Shown one piece after another: positions 1 to 10,609 of a stretch of DNA of 64,000 bases; within the stretch, counting starts at the first letter, position 1, and every line of letters starts with the position of its first letter. This DNA comes from Marasmius tenuissimus (lineage: Eukaryota > Basidiomycota > Agaricomycetes > Agaricales > Marasmiaceae), in assembly GCA_029532415.1 (NCBI GenBank), contig JAQOTA010000042.1:496001-560000 (forward strand). The letters are read 5' to 3'. A program made the translations under genes and the position numbers. The notes under the pieces are model-generated. The model did no database searches. It saw only the letters and a list, made by a program, of their open reading frames with translations, and was not told the origin of the DNA.

Positions 1-1309
1 TGTTTGGGGTGCTTTCTCGCAGGATATTCTTACGGATATTATGTTGTGGTCTGCGCCACTCAGTGGGGAGGGATTATTTTTCCATTCTCTCACTTGGGGT
101 TTCAATCTTTCGTTCATATATATTCGGTCTATCCTCGATTTTGATCCTGTCGCGGCTTGGTTGTACGTGAATTCTTTTGTTGTTGGGTACATTTCTCTCC
201 AGGCATCAGATATCCCGAGTTCCATTTTTAGTGAGTCCAACACATCTCTTGCTTTGCTTGGGTCGCTCCTTTGGGGGAGTCTATCTAGTGATGGGTTTTC
301 TACCAAGTTGTAGTCGCCCAGCACTACATCTGGTTTTGGTGTAGATGGGTGTTTTTCGTAGTACTCCTCTCTCCCTCACTATTATTGGCTTCGGGTCTAG
401 GAAGCCGTCTCATTTTACGACTATTGCTACTCCGCCTTTTGCGGTTGGGTTGTCCGGGCTATTCGATCCATACACCATAAACCTGTTTCCATGGGTTTTG
501 TTTATTTCTCGGATTCTCTCCTCGTTCAGGTGCGTTTTTTGGACGGCTAGGATTCCATACCTTCTGTCTCTCATGATCTGATTCATATGCATCCATTTGT
601 ATTTCTTGCTAAATAGGTTTGTATCTCCATAGCCTCTTATGTTGATTGACCCTATTCTCGTGCTCGCCTTGTTATTTACATGTTTTCTATGTTTCTTTCT
701 CTTGTTCCCTTCGTTCCTTGTTGGCTCGCTGTTGCTTCCACTGCTGTCTCTGTGGTCTTCGTTTATCCCTCTGGTTTGGGTTTCGACGGGTTTGTTTAGT
801 TCTTTGTACAGTGCATCGAGGTTGTTGATTTCCTCCGTATCTTGGTTTTCCCAGTCCTCTACCAGTTCTCGTCTGTTCCAGCCGTCTAGTGCTATCCTTA
901 GGCTTGTTTCTGGGTCCTCCAATGTACTTGGTTTGTTTCTGAAGCTTGGGCTGAATTTGTCGTTATTGTTCTCCTCATTTCTACTCTCCGCGATTGCCGG
1001 AGAATTTTGAGCTATCTCGGGTTCTATTGAGACTTCTATCTCGCTGATTTCGTTGCTTTGGTTGCCTTCCATGCTTTTCCACCTTGGAGAGGTCGAATAG
1101 GCTTGTTCCTCTTCGAGGGAGAGGCCCCTTGTGCGGTAGCCAGGGCTAGGCCCCTGGGTCCCCTGGCTCCTGCAGCTTTCGCTGTATCCACTGGAGTCAC
1201 CCACCACCTGCAGGCACGCGTGGGGAGGCAGCACCGTTGCCCCGGAACCCTTTCTATCTGCAAGAGGGTCTGTGGTGCTGTATCTGTCTGTGTGTTCGTT
1301 GTATTCCAT
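1..1309 (-). pseudogene. LINE ORF2, 5' part with endonuclease domain (partial, broken)
   Basis: Start of the second ORF of a non-LTR retrotransposon, running off the left window edge. After about 200 hydrophilic residues an endonuclease/exonuclease/phosphatase domain begins (SINIRGYG). Further motifs are QKTHL, GDYN, SRIDRIY and ADHNII, the usual order for LINE endonucleases that nick target DNA. The first part (1309-410) ends at a TGA; the GDYN half is in another frame from about 342 down to 1, and around 30 residues seem to be missing between the halves. The normally catalytic Glu of QETHL is Lys here. Reverse transcriptase would lie outside the window. The architecture resembles fungal Tad1-type elements, but the family is inferred. 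Confidence 0.8.
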
Positions 1310-1587
1310 AGTAAATCAAAGGAAAATAAAGGGGGGGGGGTGGGGTTTACCAACTCCTCAGTCGTTTTGGTGAACTGTGTTTACCACGTGACGGTTGCTT
1401 CCGAATCGGGTCCTTACACATTCTGGGTGTCATCAAAAAGTATCATGTCTATTCATTGTCTATCAAGAAAATGCTCGGCATGTTATAGTATGTTGTATGT
1501 GGGGGGGGGGATCCCGGTCTTAGAATTTTCTCTTCAGACTCTTCTTCTCGCTCCCACTCGTCTTCCCCTGCTTTGGCCCTTCCTTGC

Positions 1588-2865
1588 TCATTGGGGCCTT
1601 CGACTTGGGGCCCCCCTTCTTCTGCTGGGTGCCCCCATCTCCTCGAGCTCTTCCTTTGTCAGTCCAGTCCATCCTGGTTGGTCAGGTAGAGGGCATTTGG
1701 CGCTGACATGGGTCGTGGCCTTGCACCATACGCAAGCGATGACGCCTGTGTAGTCCTCCAGGTCAAAGAATTCGTACACGATCTTGATCCTTCAGAGGAT
1801 GTCGGACATGGCTTTGTGCAAGCCTCGTCCATATACGACTGGGTGTCCAGTGAGCTGGAGGTAGAAGTCTCCCCGCTCGTTTCCGGTCTTGATGATGGCT
1901 AATCCCCATGAGCTCGTCGCATGGAGGACACGTTGCTGGCGTTGTTCGAGTGTTGCATTGATGTCGAGATCTTTGGCATTCTGGAGTATGTAGTTCTGGA
2001 ATCTTCTGTCCGTGATGGCTGCCATAACGATGGCATTGCGTATTAGGGGGGCTTGGTCACGGCCAAGGCCACCTGGATGGAAGTTCCTGTAGGTCCACAG
2101 TTCGACACAGTCGTTCTCGGTGAACTGCACGATTCGTAGGATCGTACCGTTGGGGCCGCTGATGTATCCTTGGTACAATGCATGCTTTAGTGAGTCAGGG
2201 CCAAGTTCTTGACCTAACATAACCCATGGCAAGTTGTACAGGCTCTGGTTCTCCTCACTTTCAACCTGGGGCATTCTGGTGATCACTGCCATCTTCTCGT
2301 GCTTATGTTGGAAGGCTCTAATGGTTTCGTTGTAGGCCGTCTGTTTCGCGTCGAAATTCTTCTTGTTCGCGTTGTAGCCGCTCCCGATGTCCATGAAGCC
2401 GAAGATCTCGTGGTTCGTGTCAACGCTCTTCTTGATCATCTCGACCTGCGGCTTGGCCATGTTTATCAGGAGAGTGTCGAGACCAATTGGGACGTAGGGG
2501 AGGGGCCCCATTTGCCTAGGGCCTTCGAAGTCCTCCATTTTCGGGGTTGGGTCTGATCGCGTTGTCCACAGGTGGGGGTTGTATTCCTGGAAGGCCGGCT
2601 CTGCCTCTGGGTCGTGAATGATTGACCATTTCTCCGGGTCGGTTGGGAGTGATTTCAGCATCATGTTCCATGGGGTGAAGGTTGACTGGGTCGACTTCAA
2701 GTTCTTTGAGATTTGGCTCGTTATGTCGACATCCTGATTCAGCGACTTCGACCCGACATCGAAAGCTTGGTGACTCTCAGTTTCCACTGCATTATTCGAG
2801 GTGAGGGATGCCCTTCTGTTTGGGAGTGGGGCTATTGTTCTGCTGCCGTTCTCGTCAGACGACAT
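1588..2865 (-). pseudogene. LINE ORF1 with CCHC zinc knuckle, premature stop
   Basis: First ORF of the same LINE, expected to encode the RNA-binding (Gag-like) protein. The reading is open from the ATG at 2865 for 357 codons, meets a TGA at 1792-1794, then continues in the same frame to 1588. Just after the stop is a Cys-x2-Cys-x4-His-x4-Cys knuckle (CVWCKATTHVSAKC, about residues 378-391), the RNA-binding motif of LINE and Gag proteins. The stop sits where an Arg codon CGA would be a single C-to-T change away. About 280 nt separate it from ORF2. Nothing resembling an ORF1 start was seen upstream of 2865; 2866-3060 is probably 5' UTR. Confidence 0.75.
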
Positions 2866-3219
2866 GTCCGTGTCTGTGTCTGGGTTGTTCCTCTCGCCTG
2901 TTCTTCTTCCTTTTCCATTTCAAAGCCTTGTTTCTAGTTCTTTGATTCGGTGACACACCTTTTTCGGTACTGACCGCCTCTCCTCCTAGGTTCTTTTTCC
3001 TTTTCTTATCCGGTTCTCGTTCGTCTCCTTTCGGGTTCTGCTGTGGTTCATTGCTGACTTATACTTTCGCTTCCTACGCCTTGTGTCCTGTTCATGTATT
3101 ATTTGTCGTGCCCTCTACGTGCTCGTTACCTCTACAGTGTTACAGTTACGAAAGGGGTATATCATTTCTTTCATCTATGATATCTTATCTATAACTCTGA
3201 TACATTTATTTATCTGGTC

Positions 3220-3345
3220 GCAGTGTTATTTATCAGACCACAGTATTCGCAGTAGTTCGCAGTATGTACGCAGCCCAGATCACAGTATTTACAACAGTTT
3301 GCAGTATGTATGCAGTTCCAGCTTTAGTATCTATATTTGTACAGT
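3220..3345 (+). repeat. short degenerate CAGTAT-rich repeat
   Basis: The motif CAGTAT/GCAGTATGTA recurs at irregular spacing over about 120 bp upstream of the small cysteine-rich gene. No coding content is evident. It may belong to the 5' flank of the LINE. Confidence 0.4.
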
Positions 3346-3566
3346 AGCAGGTCCTGCTCTTCAGCTTGACCTTACAGCTCAATCTCACATTCACGACACC
3401 AGAACCAAGACAGGACGATAACTCAGTATTGAGCTTACGTTGTGAACACCAGTCATAACAAACGGAGGTACGCTTGACTATGTTTGAAAAAAGGTATCCA
3501 AGTCCTAATTGAGGCTCTAATCCCAGAGAATTGTATGATCGTCGAGGCCCGTTCTATCTCAACAAA

Positions 3567-4050
3567 ATGTATGGGTCGCAACTGAGATCACAGCCTTTTC
3601 TCCTGCAGATGACCTTGAAGAACCCGGATCCCAATCAGCTTGGTTCTGGGTCTAGCGTTGACTTATCCTTTATTCCTCCTTAAGTTTTGAGCTCACGGGT
3701 GTGCTGCAGAGAGGCTTACCGTGCTCCCTCACCCATGTTCCCTCCAGTCACGGCTTTGACGTTCGCATCAACTTCCACTACACCGGTGGATGTTCTGACA
3801 GTGCTACGTGTAGATATCCTGTTTATTCTCGCTTCATTTTACCTCAACTTTCATCATCTTCCTCCCCCCTGTTTTGATCAGGTTCCAGCGCCGACTGTCC
3901 GTCGACGGAGGCGTTCCATGACTCGGACGACTTCGAGGCCCAGCGTGCCTGTCAGGCCAACAATGTATGTTTTCCTTTTATCAATCGTGTATCAATGATT
4001 CTGACCATTGAGGTCGATAGGCCGGATTGCAAATCCCGTTCTGCCCTTGA
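3567..4050 (+). CDS. 3' exons of a small secreted-type cysteine-rich protein (start unresolved)
   Basis: The last exons are clear. One exon ends at 3809 (HYTGGCSDSATC), intron 3810-3881, exon 3882-3964, intron 3965-4020 (GTATGT donor, CTGAC branch site), final exon 4021-4050 ending in QIPFCP and TGA. Phases agree across both introns. The C-terminus has closely spaced cysteines and a CP...AFH...D..C..N..L...FCP pattern, which resembles the end of small fungal thaumatin-like proteins; that assignment is a guess. Upstream, 3567-3680 is open in another frame (ending VDLSFIPP before TAA). A phase-compatible join is donor 3657 to acceptor 3709, but the donor is weak. No start codon or signal peptide was located. 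Confidence 0.45.
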
Positions 4051-5960
4051 TCAGATATACTGATCGTTCACTTGATATAACATCATGCTGTCCCTGATAC
4101 GTACATAGCCTAAACTTACAGCTAAGCTTGAACGAGGTTCAAGAAGGCTCAGTACCTGCCCTCGTCCGCTACGTTGCAACTCTGTTGGTTAGCCTGATTC
4201 AAACAGGATGCAAAGAACTTGACTAAGAGCCTTAACCTATCGAGCGTGCCTGCAGCATGAGGAAAGATCCTCAGGTCTTCGGGGTGGTTAATTTTATCCT
4301 CAACCAAAAGGGACCAATCATTCGAGTATCACGAGCTGCAGGGTAGGATCGACAGAGACACATGTTATTGAATAAATTCCGGTTTCTGGTACTTAAGTAG
4401 ATAGGAATGAGCATGCCCTATCGTCTGAGACACGCATCTTCCAAAATTAGATTGCCATCGGCAACTCAGCCCTTGTATACTATCTATCCCTCTGATGTCA
4501 ACAATTGACTGCCAACAAACTCAGTAAGAGGTCAGGTAGCTGCAATCAATACCTGTAGAGCCAGTCCTACTGACCAATATTATTCCTCTTTATCAAACAT
4601 CTATACCGCTTCCACTTTCCTTGAACCCGCTGCTGCGGTACTGTGATCTTTACGAGCTATGATGTGTCTGATCCCCTTGATCTTTCCTTGACATGCACTT
4701 CATCAAGGTTATCAGACTTTGATGGTCATGAATTATCCTGGGTTGTCGTTTCATCATGTCTAGACACCAATTATTTCGCTGTAACTTTGGACCCTTTCCC
4801 ATATGATATATCAAACCTCTCGATACCGTGTTTCTCATAATCTCGTTTTTCAATCTTCTTCCTGCCAAGGCTCGTGCTTGTATGGGTGACCTTCCCCAAA
4901 ATCGTCAATTTCATAGGCTAGATCCAAGAATTGGACGTCCCTCTACCTCTCTCTGCACCCCTAGGAATTATATACCATGTCCAGGCTTCACCACTACCAA
5001 ATCGATGATACCGAGTGATTGTGTGTATTCGAGATGCATCGATTGCGTGTATCACTGGGGATTACAACGTTCTGTAGGTTCAATTTTTTATGCCTCGTCT
5101 GGAGGCCAATCTACATTTCTCCAAATGTTGACACACGGAGAAGTCTTGACTCCACTACGCCCCTTCGTATATTATGCTCGGCTCGCACTCACATGCGAGT
5201 GCTCCGTACTTCAATATCAGTATCCTTATATGCTCTTTTCGATTGATTCTGGCCCTTGGGAGATCGTCTTCCTCTCATGGCTATATGGTCATCTAGATCT
5301 GAGTTGCTTCGTCTGTCCATCACTTCATATCTCCGAGTACGCTCTGGAACACGGACCTGTGGTCAGTTGAATGCTGAGGCCAGGAGCTTTTTGGACAGAG
5401 GGCGATGTGAGAGGGTGATGGTGGTCGGGCAAGATTTGGGTTGCATGAGAATTATGTACGATATGAAGAGGACTTACCCGGTTGACAGTTGGGCAGAGAC
5501 CAAGGTGGTGGCCTGAATGGCATTTCCGGTAGGTAGGGGGGAGGGAGCCAAAGGCCCTTGAAAAAATTTTGTACCTACCGAGTTTTCGGGTTTTGAGGGG
5601 TCCTGAAGGCCTCTCAGGGGGTCTACAATAAACGATATACTATGTTGAATACATACCGGACAGGTACCCCGCGTATGCTGTAGCTAGAAATTGACCATAA
5701 ACAACGGATGTTTCTGAGAAATAAGGCGCTAAGTTACAGTAAAACTAATACCTATTCGGCACGTGAAACACATGCAGTAACCGTATATAGCAGGAGGGGG
5801 GAGGGGGAATGCCTGACCTGGGCTTAAAAAAATAATTCAACCTCGTACACTTAATAAGAAATTGACACCTCCTTGGCAGAGACTGTACCTTGGAGTCCCA
5901 GGTCCGGTGTCTACCGCACGAGCGTAGATATCTGAAACAGCATCACCTATCAAGTCAAAC
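4051..5960. other. no gene recognised
   Basis: Only short, unconserved open frames. A small stem-loop (GGTAGGTA near 5529 facing TACCTACC near 5572) and G-rich tracts at about 5535 and 5785 are the only structure noticed. Confidence 0.5.
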
Positions 5961-5974
5961 TACTACTACTTTTC

Positions 5975-6225
5975 CTGTCACTTGAACTGCATTCTTTATC
6001 CCATGCCCATCAATAGTTATCAGTGGCCCGTACACCGATCCATCCACCTCAAGCCCCCCAGTATTGAGACCGGCGGTCCTCAGAGATAGAGGTAGATGCT
6101 GAAAAGTAGAAGGTAACTGGGAGGATAACACAGTGATTTGATCATCTGTACGTATTCCCTATCAATATCGAAATGGATCCGAACTCGACGGCAAAGCATT
6201 TTAATTTTGGGAGGCCCATCTCCAT
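5975..6225 (-). pseudogene. F-box-like protein relic, C-terminal end only
   Basis: Read on the minus strand this fragment resembles the last exon of the F-box gene at 8.4-10.6 kb. It contains HFDIDREYVQMIKS against HFNADREYVEMIRS, followed by a more diverged stretch with several stops. About 250 bp are recognisable and nothing upstream of the C-terminal region was found, so it is a decayed partial copy. It shows that the C-terminal part of this family is present three times in the window. Confidence 0.5.
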
Positions 6226-6669
6226 TTATCTTTGGCTTGATTCAATGTCACGTCACAACGTGAGCCCATTGGATTGGGAAAAGTCGGTGGGAGACCTTAA
6301 TCATCAATATCAATCGCTCTTGTATGGTGTACATTGTGATTCCAGAACTGCTGGAGAAAGCCAACTAGGCTTACTTTCAGATTATCTGTATCGTGATCAA
6401 CACAGCGTCCGAAGCCTCCCTTCCATTGCTTCTGATAACTATCAAGGTGAACAGATTCTGATTGATGCTTACTTCCGAAGAGCCCGAGCTGAGACATCTT
6501 TGTTGCTAGTTCGATCAGCAAGTGAATTGTAGATAGATCATGAAAGGTCAGGCCGGAGATCTCAGACTGCTCAGGAATGACCACAAAAGTGATTTAGATG
6601 TAGATCACCATCGGGTTCTACGTGCTTTAAAGGCCGAAAGATGGACGTCTTGACTCTCAATCCTCCCTC

Positions 6670-8075
6670 ATGTCATTTATTCACCCACTTCGCGACTCAG
6701 AGCGTTCCATGAGGGATGGCTTCAATACAATGATTGTAGGCCCTTTGCTATTCACATCGGTACGATACCACCCTCCCCGTCTATGCTCTTAAAATTGAAC
6801 ACTTTTGAGGTTCACCTGTTTCTATACGACTTATATGTCCTGCTGTATCGTATCGGCTTACTTGTCCTGAGGGAACAACCAAGAACCAGGGAGCGCCTGC
6901 TACATCAGGTTTCCCTTCACGTGCTATTTCTCCTGGTTACCATCAATGTTCTGCTCGCTCTAGCATACGACCTCCTCCAAATCTTCGTGAAGTTTTCCAT
7001 TTACTCGGGTCTAGATGTTTCTGTTGGGGTAGACCGGGCGCAAAGAATATTAGAGTAAATTCGCCGCCCAATCCTGAGTTCTATCCTCCCTGTTCACAAT
7101 TTGACTTCTTAGAATTTTCCGTATCATAGTTCTGTTCACTCAAAGGTACGCCTACGGCGCAACTATCCTCGAAGATTTGAACCAATCTTTACCATCAGTA
7201 CTGTGACCGACACCGTTCTGGTTAGCTCCTTCAAATTTTATCTATAGCACGAAGGGATTAACCCACCCCAGATTTTCCGTTGCTACGTGCTCTGGAAGTA
7301 TCACTACCGACGATATGTCTTCATCCCTGTCATGTTTTGCGCCATATTAGACGGTGAGTTCTTCAATGATAGTTAGTGCCACGGCCACGACCTCCTTTCT
7401 TACTGAGTCACAGTCGGCGGGGCCTCGGCCGGGATTGCAACACAATTAGTTGCCCCGGACAAGAAGATGTTGATGCAACAGGTTTGCAACACCTTCCTGG
7501 CGTTGATTGCTTTTTCAAATATTGTTTTGACGGGTATCATAGGTGAGCGATCTGTTGGAATCACATAGCCTGTGTGACTCGCAAATGTCGAGCTCGGTCT
7601 TAATACTTTTCGACAACAGCTTATCGAATATGGACGACCATGCGGGCCACTAAAAGTGCACTCCACCCAGACATGAAAAGGAGGTTCTCCATAGTCATCG
7701 CCATTGTGTACGGATCTCAGTCCACCCCCAAAGGGTTTCTACCTCGCTTATGATACCCGTAGGTTGGAGTCTGGCCTGCTGTACGTTTTAACTATAGTGT
7801 TTCTCATATCAGTCGGCACCTTCGCAATCGAAGAACCTTGGGACATTGCTTCCATCATGATTCAGATTAGTGTAAGTGATTTCATACTCTATGAATCTTC
7901 CCTATTATGACGACAGGGCACAGGGATGGCACCAACGCTGGTAATTGTTCGGGCCAATACACGTCAGAGAGTGCACAATCGACCAATGTTAGGTGGCAAA
8001 GGCAAAGTGTTCGACAACGATCTTCCTGTTGAGCAGGATATTGCTGTGAAGAGCGTGGCAAAATTTGCAGTATAG
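6670..8075 (+). CDS. multi-pass membrane protein, unnamed basidiomycete family (nine exons)
   Basis: Predicted 315-residue membrane protein with about seven hydrophobic segments. Exons: 6670-6759, 6810-7054, 7113-7145, 7199-7220, 7272-7353, 7414-7533, 7620-7707, 7763-7871, 7917-8075. All introns are GT-AG and all phases agree, giving one uninterrupted frame. Motifs shared with the paralogue at 31.3-33.0 kb, in order: an N-terminal GPL segment, IFRCYVLWKYHYRR, a C-NTFLALIAFSN segment, RIWTTMR, LESGLLYVLTIVF and APTLVIVRA near the C-terminus. Exon 4 is a 22-nt microexon also present in the paralogue. I know this architecture from many agaricomycete genomes but not its function. The start at 6670 is the first in-frame ATG; 6709 is an alternative. 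Confidence 0.8.
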
Positions 8076-8378
8076 TCGCTCTCTCGATAATTATAGCGGG
8101 TAATGTCAGTAGGCAGAGGGGAAGATTTTGGCTTGAGATGAGCAATTATACGCTTGATGTATTCACGACCTGCGCAATCATCGGCAGCGTAGTTGATACT
8201 AGAAGATGCATGAATCTGAACATAGTCGCTAATCTTGAACGGTCAGAGTGTACAAAGGGTATGAAGAGGCTTGAGGAAATGACCTAGCATTACCGTAGTT
8301 AAATCATATTTACTTGCAACTCTAGCGATACTAAGATTACAATTGTGTGGTCCACAAGTTATAGGTATTGATGTTGTG

Positions 8379-10609
8379 TCAAACTACTACCTTTCCTTCT
8401 GCATTAACAACAACTTTCATACCTTGACTTTCACAGGTTTTGAGAGAGTGGTACACCAATTCGTTCGCTTCACGACCCAGAATGTATAGAGTAGCAGTCC
8501 TGAGCAATACGTGCAGGAACGTGGATGAGGAATTCGCAGGATGCCATCGTGACCTGATCATCTCCACGTATTCCCTATCAGCATTGAAATGGCCCCGAAC
8601 TCGAAGGTCGAGGTACTTTAGCTTTGGGAGAAAGTATTGAGCCAGCATAGTTAAATGCACAGTGAGATGAAACTAAAACCTCACATATTGACTATAAGAG
8701 AATTCTTGTGTTCTTGCAGATGCTTGCTAGAGGTGATAATCGAGTAGATTGTCCTTAAGCTTTGAGACGCAAAGTCTCCAGCTTTTATACAAGAGTCCTT
8801 GTCTATCTACAAGTCATAGAACATAGGTAAGTGAGAATATAGCATATGGTACATATTGCATATCAGTAAGCATAAGTGCTCGAAGATCAGAGTGAGTAAG
8901 TAGGCATAGTCATACTAGCTTTCTATCTAAGTAATCTAGAGAGAAAGCTCAGTCAGCTTTGAATGCTATTGGGTGCAAAGCTAAACCTTGTTATAAACCA
9001 TAGAGATAAGGTGTGAGTACTGACTAACTACAGAGTCCGTCTGAGTAAGTACAGGATCTTTCATACGAGTGCAAGTGTCATAGTGAAAGAGTCTATAAAT
9101 AATAGATGCATAAACAACACGTCAATAAAGTGTATCACATGGTAACCACATGTTCAACAGAAAGATCGGTACCGGTTGTGCTCCCGGTTTGGTACCTTCG
9201 GCTTCGACAATATCTCCCAACCTCAACTCCGAGATAAGAAACTTCGTCACGGTCTTGACATCCCCATCGCTCGACTCTTTCGGTATGGTATACTCCGCGG
9301 TGAAAATCTCCTTGACCGTGAGGTACTCCAATTGGGGCGTCTCATGGAGGGCTGCCACGACGTCGCTGTCAAGAAGTGGTAAACCATCGAATATGATCTC
9401 CGTCAATTTCAGGCATTGACCCGAGTGTTTGATAAAGTCGCGAAACACCACAACAGGCCAGACTCCAATGATGTCCTCGTCTTTGTTGGAGTCTCCATTG
9501 AGATATATCCCCTCCAACGCCGGAAGGGTCAAAGTCGCGAATATATCCGTCAAGTGAGGATATATCCCCTTCTTGCTGTAGAGGTACGTTTCCAGCTCGG
9601 AAACCTTGGGACATTCGATATAGTCATCGTGCCATGGCAACGACCCCTGGTCTGCCGACCCTACAGAGTCGCGTGTTGTGTGAATCGGCACGGACGCGTA
9701 AAAGATTGATTCGACAGTGCTTGCATGCGTTCGCAAGATATCTAACGAGTTAGCGAACGAGCCCTCGGGTCCGTACTCGAAGACGAGTTCTTTGATGAAC
9801 TTGCCTACTGGAAACGAACGGATCGGAAGGTGATCGTAATGATCGTATCGAACGGTGAGGCACTCCAGCGTCGGAGATTTCTTCAGCTGCTCTTCGAGAA
9901 CGATGCGACCAGTCTGGGAGAGGTCTACCGGCCAACAAACAAAGTTCCGGATCGACGGAAGTGAGATGATTTCGCGTTCTAACCGGTTGATGTCGGGGTA
10001 ATCAAACAAATCGAATGAATCGACAAATTGCCATCGATGTGACTGAGAAACAAGGAGGCCGAGAACAGATTCGTCCAGGGTTGCCCCATCGACAGTCGTT
10101 GTCTGGATCACTGTGAGAGAAAGAGGACGTGACTTTGACCGATCGAGGAAGAGTTGTACTGGGTTTAGAGCTCGCTGGGTAAGCTCAACTCCGAAACGAG
10201 TCCATACCTCTGGGGTGTCCAGTGCGATAGATCTCCATCGATAACAAACGGTGCTGATCCTAAGAGTACGAGACTCCCAGGTCGAAGCTACTCCAAACAT
10301 ATTGCCATACTCCGCTACAGAAGCAAAGATGAATATCTCTTGGAGCACTTCCGATGGTAGGCGGCGGATTGGCGAGAAGAGGGATGCTACCGTGGATATA
10401 CGTCTCTCAGCCTTTTCCTTTTTTGCTTTGAGTGCAAGAATTTGATCCTCAAGGTTCCGAATGAGGTCATTGTAGTCAGCTATCTCGACCCGGGTGTCTT
10501 CGTAGGGGAGAGCAACCTCTGGAGGGATATTAGGTATAAATAGGGGGTCCAGGCTGCGCAGCTGTGATAGAATGACTGGATGATCTGAAGCGAGTGCCTC
10601 GACGGTCAT
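8379..10609 (-). pseudogene. F-box-like protein gene disrupted by a solo LTR
   Basis: The ORF begins at 10609. Residues about 45-70 form a charged coiled coil (EDQILALKAKKEKAE), followed by an F-box-like motif at about 80-115 (RRLPSEVLQEIFIF) and a long leucine-rich C-terminal region. F-box proteins are substrate adaptors of SCF ubiquitin ligases; basidiomycetes have large families of this coiled-coil plus F-box type. After ...AQPVPIF the frame enters an inserted LTR (8635-9159) and stops at 9122, adding a few foreign residues. The true last part, ...KLKYLDLRVRGHF to the stop at 8379, lies beyond the insertion. Taking out the LTR and one TSD copy restores one frame, so the insertion appears to be the only lesion and removes about 85 C-terminal residues. 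Confidence 0.8.
8635..9159. mobile_element. solo LTR (family L1) with 5-bp target duplication GAAAG
   Basis: A 525-bp solo LTR with ends TATTGAGCC...GTTCAACA (the first is TGTTGAGCC in the other copy), flanked by GAAAG at 8630-8634 and 9160-9164. It is homologous to the split LTR at 42799-43172/46755-46841. The paralogous F-box copy at 35.7 kb has a single GAAAG at this point, i.e. an empty site. No internal retrotransposon sequence is present, so it probably arose by LTR-LTR recombination. Confidence 0.9.

Noticed and set aside
1332..1510. G-runs (G9-10) as a functional quadruplex
   Set aside because: Single homopolymer runs rather than spaced G-tracts; likely replication slippage in the LINE.
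3220..3345. CRISPR-like or regularly spaced repeat array
   Set aside because: Units are short, irregular and without spacers of constant length; the DNA is eukaryotic.
5518..5813. Possible MITE with GGCATT(T)CC ends and G-rich tracts
   Set aside because: The inverted match is only about nine bases and the G tracts create spurious similarity; no target duplication or empty site.
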